NCBI RefSeq assembly: GCF_000948975.2
Contig: NZ_CP059735.1
Span: forward strand, 1,116,001-1,180,000
DNA length: 64,000 bases
Origin: Thalassomonas actiniarum
GTDB taxonomy: Bacteria; Pseudomonadota; Gammaproteobacteria; Enterobacterales; Alteromonadaceae
Reading direction: 5' to 3'
Shown: positions 17,501 through 25,995 of the stretch, piece by piece
How positions within the stretch are numbered: the stretch's first letter is position 1
Layout: each line of letters opens with the position of its first letter
Program-made: the position numbers and the translations under genes
The notes under the pieces: generated by a model
The model's database searches: none
Told to the model about the DNA's origin: nothing
The model's input: the letters and a program-made list of their open reading frames with translations, nothing else

Positions 17501-20152
17501 TAAACTGCTGAATTTTTTGAGGCCATGGTGTTCATGTAAAAAGAGCTTCTCCGCCAATTTTTCATTTTCGGGAAATTCAATGCCAAGCAGGCCTAAGCCT
17601 CTTTGTCCCGAAGTAATTGCCTGGACAAAATCACCGTTAAGGTTTGCCTGTATCATTTTGGTGGCATAAAGTTCCAGCAGATCTTTTTTCTCCTTGATCC
17701 GGTTAAGCACCACAGGATATAAACTATCGGCACGGTCAAAATGCCCGGACAAATATTCGGCTTGAATTAATGCCAGGTAGACGCTAAAGCTCAGATCAAA
17801 ATGGGATGACCAGCTGTTTTCCGGCAATAATTTTCGAGCCTGTCGGCACAGTTCAGCGGAGGTCTGGTAAGCGCCTGAAGCGTGTGCTATGGCTGCCGCT
17901 TTCATATTTAATTCGATCACTTCTATGATGCCGAAGGGGTTAGTGATCAGCGCTGCCCCCAGGTTCAGGTGGGTCACTTCTTCAAACAGCTGTTCATTAC
18001 TGGGGTTGCCGCGTTCGAACAGTAAGCAGCCGAGATTATAATGTATCAGCTGTTTCTGCAAAGGCGTAAGCAGGGAATAGGCTGCCTGCTGTACCTTGTC
18101 GTGAAGAAATTTCAGTTTAAAGATCAACAGCCGGGCAGAGACCAGTGCCTGGCTTGATAATTCCGGTTCGGACAGGGGCTGGATCAGCCGGGCCTTAAGT
18201 GCCGGCAATAACTCCTGATAGCTTTGCTCCGGAGAGGTTTTATTGATGGTTGCCAGGGTGTTAAGGTTAAACTTGCTGCCGGCACATGACGCCAGTTTTA
18301 ATAATTCCAGGGTGTGCTCTGGCAGTTCTTTTAACTTAGCGACCATAAAGTTGATGACATTGCTGGTGATATTGGCGGAGGTGATTTTTGTTAGATCCCA
18401 TTGCCAGCGTTTTTGTTGAACATCGAAATTGATGAAATTTTTCCGGTAAAGCTCGGTGATAAATTCCTTTATAAAAAAAGGGTTGCCTAAGGTTTTCTCC
18501 TGAGTTAGCCGAGCCAGTTCAGTGATATTTTCTGTTTTACCAGCCAGGCTGTCGGCTAAAAAATGTTTGATATTCTCCAGGGATAATGGGGGAAGGGAAA
18601 TGGTGGTTAGCTCCCCTTTGTTGGCCTTAAGTTGGTTAATCAGGGTGTCTAAAGTATGGTTTTCACCAGGCTCACTTGTTCGGTAGGCGCCGAGTAAGTA
18701 GAGATACCCCAGGTTTTTATCCTGCAGCAGGGACTGGATTAATTGACCTGATGCCATATCCAGCCATTGTAAATCGTCGATAAAGATAATCAGCGGGTGC
18801 TCTGGTTGGCAAAGTACCCGGATAAATTTTTTTAATACCTGTTTGAAGCGGTTTTCATTTTCCCTGGAACCCAGTTCGGGCAGGGGAGGAGGTTCGCCTG
18901 TGATAAGTTTCAGTTCCGGTATTAAATCGGTTAATACCTGGGCGTTACTGCCCAGGGCATTATTTATCCTGGTTTTCCATCCTTGCAGCTGCTGTTTGGA
19001 GCTGCTTAGGATGATGGCGATCAATTGTTTAAAGGCGTCAATAAAGGCGGAATAGGGAATATTTTTGCTGTAAAGACTGAATTTTCCCCGGATAAAATGC
19101 CCCTTAAAGGCGGTCAGGGGGGGATAAACTTCCTGTATCAGGGTTGTTTTTCCTATGCCCGACTCGCCGCTGACTAATAATATGGCCACCTGGCCTCGGC
19201 TGATGTCTGGCAGTTTTTGCCGTATTTGTTTAACTTGCCGGCTCCGGCCATATATTTTTTGTGAGATTTGCAGCTGACGTGGATGATCTTCACCTGCCAG
19301 GGAAAAACGCTTAAGCTGCCGCCCTTTGTTAGCCTGTTTAAGGCATAACTGCAGATCATGTATGATGCCCCTGGCGGAGCCGTATCTTTGCTCTGGATCT
19401 TTCGCTAGTAATTTCAAACAGATATCTGAGATCACCTCAGGCACGTTCTTATTCACTGAGGTCGGCGTTGGTGGCGCTTTGGCCATATGGCTGTAGATTA
19501 ACTCCAGCGGCTCCTTATCCTCAAAGGGGAGGCGGCCGGTAAAAAGTAAATAGATGATCCCTCCCAAAGCATAATAATCGCCGCGATAGTCCAGTAAACG
19601 GTTCATGCGCCCGGACTGCTCCGGCGCCAGGTAAGCGAGATTGCCAGTTAATTGCTCTCCGGCTTTTAATGCCGGGGCTTCACGGTTGAACTCGGATGCC
19701 AGGGAAAAATCAATGATTTTGACTTGCCGCGTGGCGGGATTGATCAGGACATGAGCCGGACAGAGGGCTTTATGGATAATATTTTGTTCATGAATATCTG
19801 CCAATGCCTTACAGATTTCAATGCAATAGTAGAGCTTGTCCGGCGTTGAAAAAGTGTGTTGTGTTAGCAGGGACTGTAATGAAAGGCCATGAAAGTCTTC
19901 CAATACCAGCACAGGTTTTTCCTGGCTGGTGACTAGGTCGTAAATAGCGATCACCCGGGAACTGGATATGTGGCTTAAGGTTTTATATTCCTGTTTATAG
20001 CGGCTAAGTGCTTTGGTGCTGGGTAAGTCTTGGTTAAGAAATTTAAGGATAACGCTCTGTCGGTCTTTTTTTCTGATCGCACGAAAGATGAGGGAGCTTT
20101 CACTTTCATATATTTGTTCTTCTAATTGATATCCGTTAATTTCCGCTTTCAT
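14540..20152 (-). CDS. Giant kinase-like / AAA ATPase / TPR / GAF / GGDEF signalling protein
   Basis: 1870 residues. Residues 1-270 form a Ser/Thr kinase-like domain with the VILK lysine (K37) and DFS (D148-S150). The catalytic loop reads HKALCPAHVLIN, so the catalytic Asp is Ala129 and the metal-binding Asn is His134. Residues about 300-600 are an AAA/MalT-like ATPase with Walker A GESGIGKT (329-336) and Walker B LIIFIDDLQW. About 650-1280 is helical and TPR-like, about 1290-1680 holds two GAF-like domains, and the end is a GGDEF domain with DELTGLHNRVFF, DIDYFRRYNDNCGH and RFSGEEF. Kinase-AAA-GAF proteins usually end in a histidine kinase; here the output is a cyclase of SGEEF type, probably active. 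No membrane segment was seen. The activating signal is unknown. Confidence 0.88.
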   Translation of the reverse strand: MKAEINGYQLEEQIYESESSLIFRAIRKKDRQSVILKFLNQDLPSTKALSRYKQEYKTLSHISSSRVIAIYDLVTSQEKPVLVLEDFHGLSLQSLLTQHTFSTPDKLYYCIEICKALADIHEQNIIHKALCPAHVLINPATRQVKIIDFSLASEFNREAPALKAGEQLTGNLAYLAPEQSGRMNRLLDYRGDYYALGGIIYLLFTGRLPFEDKEPLELIYSHMAKAPPTPTSVNKNVPEVISDICLKLLAKDPEQRYGSARGIIHDLQLCLKQANKGRQLKRFSLAGEDHPRQLQISQKIYGRSRQVKQIRQKLPDISRGQVAILLVSGESGIGKTTLIQEVYPPLTAFKGHFIRGKFSLYSKNIPYSAFIDAFKQLIAIILSSSKQQLQGWKTRINNALGSNAQVLTDLIPELKLITGEPPPLPELGSRENENRFKQVLKKFIRVLCQPEHPLIIFIDDLQWLDMASGQLIQSLLQDKNLGYLYLLGAYRTSEPGENHTLDTLINQLKANKGELTTISLPPLSLENIKHFLADSLAGKTENITELARLTQEKTLGNPFFIKEFITELYRKNFINFDVQQKRWQWDLTKITSANITSNVINFMVAKLKELPEHTLELLKLASCAGSKFNLNTLATINKTSPEQSYQELLPALKARLIQPLSEPELSSQALVSARLLIFKLKFLHDKVQQAAYSLLTPLQKQLIHYNLGCLLFERGNPSNEQLFEEVTHLNLGAALITNPFGIIEVIELNMKAAAIAHASGAYQTSAELCRQARKLLPENSWSSHFDLSFSVYLALIQAEYLSGHFDRADSLYPVVLNRIKEKKDLLELYATKMIQANLNGDFVQAITSGQRGLGLLGIEFPENEKLAEKLFLHEHHGLKKFSSLFEQETKQTALNTNADSENRDSYDEIKYVMKLLSYLWMPVYFLGRINTLGWLSAKMTALSLKQGNNEYSAYGYMNYAFTLYSLQEDHQQAKQFSQLALELIKTYDNKEIKGKVLMLSGASGHWHSPLEAQETTFQNAFDYSLDCGDFTTAGYSAIWLLVTGFFSGKHFEQLSREAANFYQFYLEHESGHLQELFLPFASQLLTSLSGMSSFDLKIGPAFNQDIFLTKHQHNPVALGFYYSARLYRVLLLEQTQTPEQAIALCEQGNRFNPGTILIPFNNFHLSLVLTGNFNLYSNEEQKQKARNKIDSLLRQMKNWSELTPANYLHKYLLMSAESARIFGESHSNVMQKYEAAISALEQTRYKHYLALANKCYAGYLQHKGHIKIAAMYLQQALYLYQGWGFANPVRQIKEHYARLMPLPAQAPLSIPEDNNQAPLDSQTLDKLHQVLAGESNQKKLLQQLICLTAENAGADKAILILREQDSEHWFIEAQYQLKESQADIRVLQHASPDKDKIPLSLIEYNLRLGKDLLLANPHQQSQFSQDSYIKVHKPGSILCCGLFNLGKVTGLIYLENQISSYAFTREHLTSLKLVAGFSAMQLENARLNQELETRVTNQTRALKFKAGLASLLAELSHQLTHLPPGECDREIARALAVLGSFCRLDNIYVYLSKGKILKIAHCWHLKTGKVPLDIHIARHKNFIRLLEQKNCFCFRSLTEIPAGASDFNQALAQYQFNSGIIVRLSDKAENPGFIAFDSSTNRHAWTDPEIALLKTAAAIFASAIKNSALAHQLKQTQETLLKTEHQLNQSIQLDELTGLHNRVFFHQQLALEITRAARNQRYLSIILLDIDYFRRYNDNCGHITGDKALVKVARSIEKLLKRSGESVARFSGEEFAIILPETDLNHAHKTATLLCKGIRRLKIPHPCSDASEVLTVSLGIATTKARIQTSAQAMLSVADKALYQAKTNGRNRFAAIELESDHYAVPKQGA

Positions 20153-20376
20153 CCTGGGATCCCTAAGCCTTAACTCATTGAGTATAGAATAGACATTTGT
20201 TCAGGATGGGAATATTTTTGATAAAGTCCCTGAAAATAAGCTACTTGCTATTGTAAATTCAGTGGAGGTGAAGAAGAAAAAACAAAAATATTTCCAGTTC
20301 TTTAGTGCCGGATGGGCCTTGTTCTGATAGATTAAATGAGTAAGTGTCAATCATGAATAACAGCCAGGAGATAAAC

Positions 20377-20925
20377 ATGGCATTTGAAGTTAAATTCGAG
20401 TTGGAAGAGTCGGATCTGGAGTACTTTCGTGAAGTAATGAGAAAGGCACAGGCTGGCACTAAGGCCTTGGATGAAGGTCAGATCTTAAGCAATGCAAAAA
20501 ACCTTAGTGGTGATGTGAAAGGAAATGTGCCGGAATTTGTTCGTTTGCGTCTTAAGAAGTTAGAAACCTTAGTGGCCATGATCGAAGACAGCGAATGGAA
20601 ATTGCCGGAAGAAGAGCGGGCCGATGTGCTTAGTGCTTTGGCTTATTTCAGTGAGCCTGAAGATTTAGTGCCGGATCATATCCCGGTGCTGGGTTTTCTC
20701 GATGACGCCATTATGATCGAGTTAGTCGCCGAAGAATTGCAGGACGACATTGACGCATTTGAAGAATTTTGCGCTTACCGTGAGCGTGAAGAAGTCAGGG
20801 CCGGTGATAATCCTATTACCCGGGAAGAATGGCTGGACTCAAAACGACGCGAATTACATAGTCGTTTACGCCACCGTCGCAGTACCAGGCGCTCGGGTCG
20901 TTCTTCGTTCCGCTCCATTTTTTAA
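20377..20925 (+). CDS. DUF1232 (YkvA-like) protein
   Basis: About 182 residues. The middle carries the DUF1232 signature (ALAYFSEPEDLVPDHIPVLGFLDDAIMIELV), which in YkvA proteins forms a short membrane-associating helical hairpin. The tail is strongly basic (RRELHSRLRHRRSTRRSGRSSF), suggesting nucleic acid or membrane binding. The start at 20377 is chosen because AGGAG lies six bases ahead; ATG at 20353 and GTG at 20344 lack such a site. It is monocistronic with its own terminator. Function is unknown. Confidence 0.78.
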   Translation: MAFEVKFELEESDLEYFREVMRKAQAGTKALDEGQILSNAKNLSGDVKGNVPEFVRLRLKKLETLVAMIEDSEWKLPEEERADVLSALAYFSEPEDLVPDHIPVLGFLDDAIMIELVAEELQDDIDAFEEFCAYREREEVRAGDNPITREEWLDSKRRELHSRLRHRRSTRRSGRSSFRSIF

Positions 20926-20943
20926 TGGATAAACGGGAATCAT

Positions 20944-20971
20944 AAAAAAACGCTCAATAGAGCGTTTTTTT
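20944..20971 (+). terminator. Rho-independent terminator of the DUF1232 gene
   Basis: A stem AAAAAACGCTC / GAGCGTTTTTT with loop AATA, ending in seven Ts. The 51-bp repeat pair starts at the next base. Confidence 0.92.
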
Positions 20972-21073
20972 ATGTTCAGGACGAACGGTATGCTGTGATG
21001 ACATGGATGTCAAAGAACAGCAATGTTCAAGACGAAGGGTATGCTGCGGTGACATGGATGTCAACAAGCAGCA
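20972..21073. repeat. 51-bp tandem repeat pair with TGGA-loop hairpins
   Basis: Two units (20972-21022 and 21023-21073), about 85% alike. Each contains the dyad TGACA-TGGA-TGTCA (20999-21012 and 21050-21063). Unit 1 also holds GTTC-AGGAC-GAAC (20974-20986), which is broken in unit 2. The hairpin type and the place immediately after a terminator T-run match the array after lysS. Confidence 0.88.
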
Positions 21074-21077
21074 ATTT

Positions 21078-21566
21078 TTAATGGTTATGGCCGCAACCAC
21101 CTTCACCGTGCACATGCCCGTGGCTTAATTCTTCTTCCGTAGCATCTCTTACTTCAAGAATTTCTACATCAAAACTGAGATCTATACCGGCTAACGGGTG
21201 GTTACCGTCTACGGTTATTTCATCATCACTGATATCGATGACAATAACGGTTTGTTCGCCGTCATCTGTGGTTGCCCGCAGCTGAGTGCCGACATCCAGG
21301 TCTTCTATGCCTTCAAACATGGCTTTAGGGACATTCTGGACAAAATTATCGTTGCGCTCGCCATAGGCCTGTTCAGCCTTGACTGCGACTTCAAACTTAT
21401 CGCCAACCTGATGATCGAGCAGGGCATCTTCCAATCCAGGGATCAGGTAACCTGTGCCATGAATAACCGCCAAAGGCTGGTGGTCGTATGAGCTGTCAAT
21501 TAAAGTGCCTTCGCTGTCGGATACGGCATAATGCATGACAACGACTTTGTTGCTACTAATTTTCAT
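21078..21566 (-). CDS. slyD: FKBP-type peptidyl-prolyl isomerase SlyD
   Basis: 162 residues. An N-terminal FKBP half (DSEGTLIDSSYDHQPLAVIHGTGYLIPGLEDALL) contains the insert-in-flap domain (YGERNDNFVQNVPKAMF...), and NHPLAGIDLSFDVEILEVRDAT completes the fold. The C-terminus is a short His/Cys metal-binding tail (HGHVHGEGGCGHNH). SlyD isomerises proline bonds, acts as a chaperone and binds nickel. The tail is shorter than in E. coli. The start is the ATG at 21566, with ygfZ upstream on the same strand. Confidence 0.92.
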   Translation of the reverse strand: MKISSNKVVVMHYAVSDSEGTLIDSSYDHQPLAVIHGTGYLIPGLEDALLDHQVGDKFEVAVKAEQAYGERNDNFVQNVPKAMFEGIEDLDVGTQLRATTDDGEQTVIVIDISDDEITVDGNHPLAGIDLSFDVEILEVRDATEEELSHGHVHGEGGCGHNH

Positions 21567-21611
21567 GTTAATTCCTGGTTTGTTAAGTGGATTAAAATAT
21601 TTGTGTATTAT

Positions 21612-22577
21612 TTATTTGGCTAACGAATAGGGTAAGGTTGCAACAGACAGCGATGTCTGCGGCTGTTCTTTTATTCTCAGTGGCGTATCGGCGGCTATAT
21701 CTGTTGTCAGCACCGCCTGGATATAGGTTTGTCCGCTATCTGCCCGGTAAGCTGTCAAGATATCTCCCGCCTTGCGCCAGTTTTCTCCCAGTTGCTGTTC
21801 GACAATGTTGCCGGATTGCGCCGTGCCCTGGTGTGTTGTCAACGAATATAAGGCGCGTTTATTTTTCCCCAGGTATTGCATTCTGGCAACGGTTTCTTGT
21901 CCCAGGTAGCAGCCTTTAGTAAAGCTGATGCCGTTAATGGCTTGTAGGTTTAACATTTGCGGCACATATTCGAGCAGGGCGTGTTGCTCCAGTATAGGAA
22001 ATCCTTCGGTTATTTCTATTAAATCCCATAAAGGGGAGGAGTAAAGGGTTAATGCCAGTGGTTCAGTGGCTTTAGTGAGCTGCTCCTGCGGGCCGATAAG
22101 TAAATAGCGCGTGATTTCTCCCGGCAGGTAAACCAAAGTGGTATCGCCGTTTTGTACCACCGGGGTCATGTTGTCCGGTACTTGCGGGTAGATTTTTTGG
22201 ATTTCTGTTTCTGCTTTATTGCCGGCTAAGGCATAAAAGTTAAGGTCATTGCTCTGGCTAATATCGACCTTGGCAAAAACTCCAAATTTCTGTAATTCTG
22301 CCAGCGATGCCGCCAGGCAGCTTTTGGGCTGTAGCAACAGGTGTGCGCCTTTGTGGTTAAGGAGGCGAAATACCGAGAGCACTTTTCCCTTGGCATTGCA
22401 GTGGGCGCCAATTGTCAGGCTATGTTCATTGGTTTCGTTGACATCACAGGTCACCTGGCCTTGCAGATATTTACTTTGCTCTTCTCCCGATAACGAGATG
22501 GCACTGTAATCGGTTAATGCAATCAGAAAAGCGTCGGGAAGTTGTTCAAGGGCCGGCAGGGAAGGGTCAATAGTCAT
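21612..22577 (-). CDS. ygfZ: tRNA-modifying / Fe-S maintenance protein YgfZ
   Basis: 321 residues of the folate-binding GcvT-like family. The signature KGCYLGQETVARMQYLG contains the conserved reactive Cys. YgfZ helps maintain some iron-sulfur enzymes such as MiaB in a folate-dependent way. The N-terminus (YSAISLSGEEQSKYLQGQVTCDV) also matches the family. It is divergent from sdhE-ygfX, as in other gammaproteobacteria. Confidence 0.92.
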   Translation of the reverse strand: MTIDPSLPALEQLPDAFLIALTDYSAISLSGEEQSKYLQGQVTCDVNETNEHSLTIGAHCNAKGKVLSVFRLLNHKGAHLLLQPKSCLAASLAELQKFGVFAKVDISQSNDLNFYALAGNKAETEIQKIYPQVPDNMTPVVQNGDTTLVYLPGEITRYLLIGPQEQLTKATEPLALTLYSSPLWDLIEITEGFPILEQHALLEYVPQMLNLQAINGISFTKGCYLGQETVARMQYLGKNKRALYSLTTHQGTAQSGNIVEQQLGENWRKAGDILTAYRADSGQTYIQAVLTTDIAADTPLRIKEQPQTSLSVATLPYSLAK

Positions 22578-22707
22578 AGAGTTTAAAAAGCCTGGGAATT
22601 AATTATTTATAGCAATGAGGGCAATTAAAAAAAAAACAAGGATCAGCCGCGTTTTTTCTTGGTGAAATTGATAGAATATGGCTAATGTTAAACTTTTATG
22701 GTGTTTT

Positions 22708-22959
22708 ATGTCGTTGGCTAATAAAAAAGCCCGTTTGAAGTGGGCGTGTCGTCGTGGAATGTTAGAGCTGGATGTACTGTTTATGCCTTTCGTGGATGAG
22801 GCTTATGATCAACTCTCTGCGCAGGAACAAATCATTTTTGAACGTTTGTTGACCTGTGAAGATCCTGAGCTTTTTGCCTGGTTTATGGGACATGAAAGTT
22901 GTGAAGATCCTGAACTTAACAGCATGGTGCAGCTTATTCTGAACAGGGTAAAAGTTTAA
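22708..22959 (+). CDS. sdhE: FAD assembly factor SdhE
   Basis: About 83 residues with the RGM motif (WACRRGMLELDVLFMPF) that contacts the flavin subunit, and the helical-bundle pattern seen in E. coli SdhE. It promotes covalent FAD attachment to SdhA and FrdA. The ATG at 22708 gives MSLANKKARLKWACRRG, which aligns with known starts; the upstream ATG at 22678 would add ten residues of poor match. ygfX follows at once. Confidence 0.92.
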   Translation: MSLANKKARLKWACRRGMLELDVLFMPFVDEAYDQLSAQEQIIFERLLTCEDPELFAWFMGHESCEDPELNSMVQLILNRVKV

Positions 22960-22974
22960 GCTTCAATTTTGTTT

Positions 22975-23538
22975 ATGGGGGCCGGGCTGGTGATTAATGA
23001 CGGTTTTGGCCCCTGGCACGCCCTGGTTAATGACAGCTCTCCTTTTGCCATCTCTATTTTTGCCTCCGTTAATCACTATCGCCTGTACGGGGGAAGCAGC
23101 TTTGTTATTGTTATCCTGTTGTTGCCGATATCGGCACAAACCTTGATGTTAGCTGCCTTTGTTGTCTTTTGTCTGCTCTGCATATACGCGTGTTTTTTAT
23201 TGGGAAACCCAGGAAAAGCTACCCGACGGCTAAGCTGTTCTTTAATGATATCTGCTGATGGCTATTGTCGTTTTGACCGGGGGCCGGTGCTGAAATTGGT
23301 TGCGAGTAGCCGGGTGGGATTTGCCGGTTGCTGGCTGATTTTAACGGATGAACTCCTTGAAGCGCCCGTTGAGCTAAGCCGGGACAAGGCGGTGGCAGCT
23401 AAGCCCGTTATTAGTGGTTATTTTATCTTTAAAAACAATGTGTCAACGCAAGACTTTGCCCGTTTAAGCCGCGTGGTATTATCATTGAAGCAGCACCAGG
23501 CAAAAGAACAGGGCCTGGAACGTCAGGCCCTGAATTAA
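22975..23538 (+). CDS. ygfX: YgfX (CptA) family membrane protein
   Basis: About 187 residues. After SPFAISIFASVNHYRLYG comes a hydrophobic hairpin (VIVILLLPISAQTLMLAAFVVFCLLCIYACFLL) and then a soluble part ending in a RLSRVVL segment, as in YgfX proteins. Position right after sdhE is the usual one. In E. coli YgfX has been reported as an inner-membrane partner of SdhE and as a toxin acting on MreB and FtsZ; its role here is inferred. The start is uncertain (ATG 22975 or GTG 22990), with no clear ribosome site. Confidence 0.75.
   Translation: MGAGLVINDGFGPWHALVNDSSPFAISIFASVNHYRLYGGSSFVIVILLLPISAQTLMLAAFVVFCLLCIYACFLLGNPGKATRRLSCSLMISADGYCRFDRGPVLKLVASSRVGFAGCWLILTDELLEAPVELSRDKAVAAKPVISGYFIFKNNVSTQDFARLSRVVLSLKQHQAKEQGLERQALN
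23509..23532. terminator. Hairpin at the end of ygfX, facing nadB
   Basis: A perfect 9-bp stem CAGGGCCTG / CAGGCCCTG with a six-base loop overlaps the last codons of ygfX. On the minus strand it is followed by TTCTTTT, which suits nadB; on the plus strand by a weaker AT-rich stretch. Confidence 0.5.
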
Positions 23539-23560
23539 CGGTTTGCTATGGTTTATTGCC

Positions 23561-25192
23561 TTAGCTGCCTGATTGGCGTTTGACTTGTTTGCCGGCTGGC
23601 TCCGGATTTAATATGGTTGCTTTGGCCTCGGGGCTGAGCTCGGGATAATCTAAGGTATAATGTAGGCCCCGGCTTTCTTTTCGCTGCATTGCGCTGCGGA
23701 TAATGAGTTCGGCAACCTGCACTAAGTTTCTTAATTCCAGCAAATTATTGCTGACTTTAAAGTGGCGGTAATAATCACTTATTTCCCTTTGCAATAACTC
23801 TACCCGGTGCAATGCCCGCTCTAAACGCTTTGTGGTCCGGACGATGCCGACATAATCCCACATAAATAATCTTAATTCATGCCAGTTATGTTGGATCACC
23901 ACTTCTTCATCCGAATCTGTAACCCGGCTTTCATCCCAGGGGGGCAGGCACTTGGTGCCATGGCACTCGGGTAAAGACTGGCTGATGTCCAGTGCCGCTG
24001 CCCGGGCAAAGACCAGGCATTCAAGCAAAGAGTTGCTGGCCATGCGATTGGCGCCATGAAGTCCGGTATAGGTGACTTCGCCGATGCCGTAGAGGTTGGC
24101 GATATCGGTGCGGCCATGTTTATCCACCATCACGCCGCCACAGGTATAATGGGCCGCCGGTACGATCGGGATCGGTTGCTGGGTCATATCTATACCCAGG
24201 GAAAGGGTTTTTTCATAGATGGTCGGGAAATGCTGTTTGATAAAGTCGGCGGGCTTATGGCTGATGTCCAGATACATGCAGTCGGCGCCTAAACGTTTCA
24301 TCTCATAATCAATTGCCCGGGCCACTATATCCCGCGGCGCCAGCTCGGCCCTTTCATCGAATTCGAGCATAAAGCGGCTGCCGTCGGGACGCCTGAGGAT
24401 AGCCCCTTCGCCTCTTAATGCCTCGGTCAGCAGAAAAGTGCCGGCATCCGGATGAAACAGGCAGGTGGGGTGAAATTGGTTAAACTCCATATTGGCCACC
24501 CGGCAGCCGGCGCGCCAGGCCATGGCTACCCCGTCGCCGCTGGCGACATCCGGATTGGAAGTGTATTGATAAACTTTACTGGCGCCGCCCGTGGCGAGTA
24601 TGGTTTTGTGGGCAAAAACGCTTTCTACTTTTTCACTGTTGCGGTTCCAGATATAGGCGCCGATGCAGGATTTTTCTTTGCCTTTCTTGCCCTGCTCACT
24701 GATCAGATCGACGGCATTATAACGTTCAAAAATGCGGATACGGTTATGTTGGCGGACTTTATCCACTAAAGTGGTTTGCACCGCCTGTCCGGTGGCGTCT
24801 GCGGCGTGGAGAATCCGCCTGTGGCTGTGGCCGCCTTCGCGGGTCAGGTGATAACGTATATTACCGTCATGATTTTTTTCCTGATCAAAATCAACGCCTT
24901 GCTCTATCAGCCATTCGAGGCAGGCCTTGGCATTTTCTGCGGTATATTTGACCGTGTCGGCTTCACACAAACCGGCGCCGGCGATCAGGGTATCTGAAAC
25001 ATGGGAGTCGATACTGTCATTTTTGTCAAAAACCGCGGCTATGCCTCCCTGGGCATAGTAGGTGGAGCCTTCATTGATGGGCCCCTTACATAATACGATT
25101 ACGTCGGCGGTTTTGGCCAGGTGTAATGCCAGGGTTAATCCCGCTGCGCCACTGCCGATAATTAAGACGTCACAATTGTGTTGTTTATTCAT
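23561..25192 (-). CDS. nadB: L-aspartate oxidase
   Basis: 543 residues. An N-terminal Rossmann FAD motif ([20 protein letters not shown]), the capping domain and the active-site region [30 protein letters not shown] are seen, with [18 protein letters not shown] near the middle and a C-terminal helical domain. It oxidises L-aspartate to iminoaspartate, the first step of NAD synthesis with NadA. It is divergent from rpoE, as in E. coli. Confidence 0.95.
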   Translation of the reverse strand: MNKQHNCDVLIIGSGAAGLTLALHLAKTADVIVLCKGPINEGSTYYAQGGIAAVFDKNDSIDSHVSDTLIAGAGLCEADTVKYTAENAKACLEWLIEQGVDFDQEKNHDGNIRYHLTREGGHSHRRILHAADATGQAVQTTLVDKVRQHNRIRIFERYNAVDLISEQGKKGKEKSCIGAYIWNRNSEKVESVFAHKTILATGGASKVYQYTSNPDVASGDGVAMAWRAGCRVANMEFNQFHPTCLFHPDAGTFLLTEALRGEGAILRRPDGSRFMLEFDERAELAPRDIVARAIDYEMKRLGADCMYLDISHKPADFIKQHFPTIYEKTLSLGIDMTQQPIPIVPAAHYTCGGVMVDKHGRTDIANLYGIGEVTYTGLHGANRMASNSLLECLVFARAAALDISQSLPECHGTKCLPPWDESRVTDSDEEVVIQHNWHELRLFMWDYVGIVRTTKRLERALHRVELLQREISDYYRHFKVSNNLLELRNLVQVAELIIRSAMQRKESRGLHYTLDYPELSPEAKATILNPEPAGKQVKRQSGS

Positions 25193-25308
25193 ATATCTTT
25201 GATTTTCAGGTACCCTATACTTAGTTGGTGAATATTAACGCTTAATCGTCATGCAGAACAGTAATAAAGGGATGATATAAAATAAATTCAAATTATTTTT
25301 GATTTTAT

Positions 25309-25336
25309 TAGAACTTTTTCGCACATGCACAGTCCT
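25309..25336 (+). promoter_or_regulatory. Putative sigma-E promoter of rpoE
   Basis: AGAACTT (25309-25315), a 15-bp spacer, then GTCCTA (25331-25336). This is close to the sigma-E consensus GGAACTT-N15/16-GTCTAA. It sits about 60 bases ahead of the rpoE start, which would give positive autoregulation as in E. coli. Confidence 0.65.
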
Positions 25337-25401
25337 ACTTGATGCGTTTGCCATGAGCCAGATGTTATTTATTTTATTGGTTATTAGGAGATATGGCTCG
25401 A

Positions 25402-25974
25402 ATGAGCGAACAAAACGTCGACCAGGAACTGGTTGAGCGGGTGCAACGTGGTGATAAAAACGCTTACAACCTGCTAGTGAGAAAATATCAGCATAAAGTT
25501 GCCAATTTGGTTTCCCGTTATGTCAAAAATCATAGTGATGTAGCGGATATAGTTCAGGAAGCTTTTATTAAAGCATATCGCGCACTGCCTAATTTTAGAG
25601 GGGACAGTGCGTATTACACCTGGCTTTACCGGATTGCGGTAAATTGTGCGAAAAATCATATGGTCGCCAAAGGGCGTAAACCGCCGGGATCAGATGTCGA
25701 AATTGAAGATGCAGAATTTTATGATGGTGGTGAGGCATTAAGAGAAAATGCTTCACCGGAGAAACTTTTACTCACGCAAGAAATCAAAAAAGTTATATTC
25801 GATACCATAGAGCAATTACCTGAAGATTTGCGCACCGCGATTAATCTCAGAGAACTTGAGGGACTAAGTTATGAAGAAATTGCCACTATTATGGAGTGTC
25901 CCGTCGGGACGGTAAGGTCACGTATTTTCAGGGCGCGTGATGCAATAGATAAAAAAATCCGGCCGCTACTTTAA
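25402..25974 (+). CDS. rpoE: RNA polymerase sigma factor RpoE (sigma E)
   Basis: 190 residues from the ATG at 25402; an ATG at 25393 is possible and lies close behind AGGAG. The product MSEQNVDQELVERVQRGDKNAYNLLVRKYQHKV aligns well with E. coli RpoE. Region 2 (DIVQEAFIKAYRALPNFRGDSAYYTWLYRIAVN) and region 4 (LEGLSYEEIATIMECPVGTVRSRIFRARDAID) are intact. It directs the envelope-stress regulon and is held by RseA. It heads the rpoE-rseA-rseB-rseC operon. Confidence 0.96.
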   Translation: MSEQNVDQELVERVQRGDKNAYNLLVRKYQHKVANLVSRYVKNHSDVADIVQEAFIKAYRALPNFRGDSAYYTWLYRIAVNCAKNHMVAKGRKPPGSDVEIEDAEFYDGGEALRENASPEKLLLTQEIKKVIFDTIEQLPEDLRTAINLRELEGLSYEEIATIMECPVGTVRSRIFRARDAIDKKIRPLL

Positions 25975-25995
25975 GGCTATATTAAAGGTGTAAAT

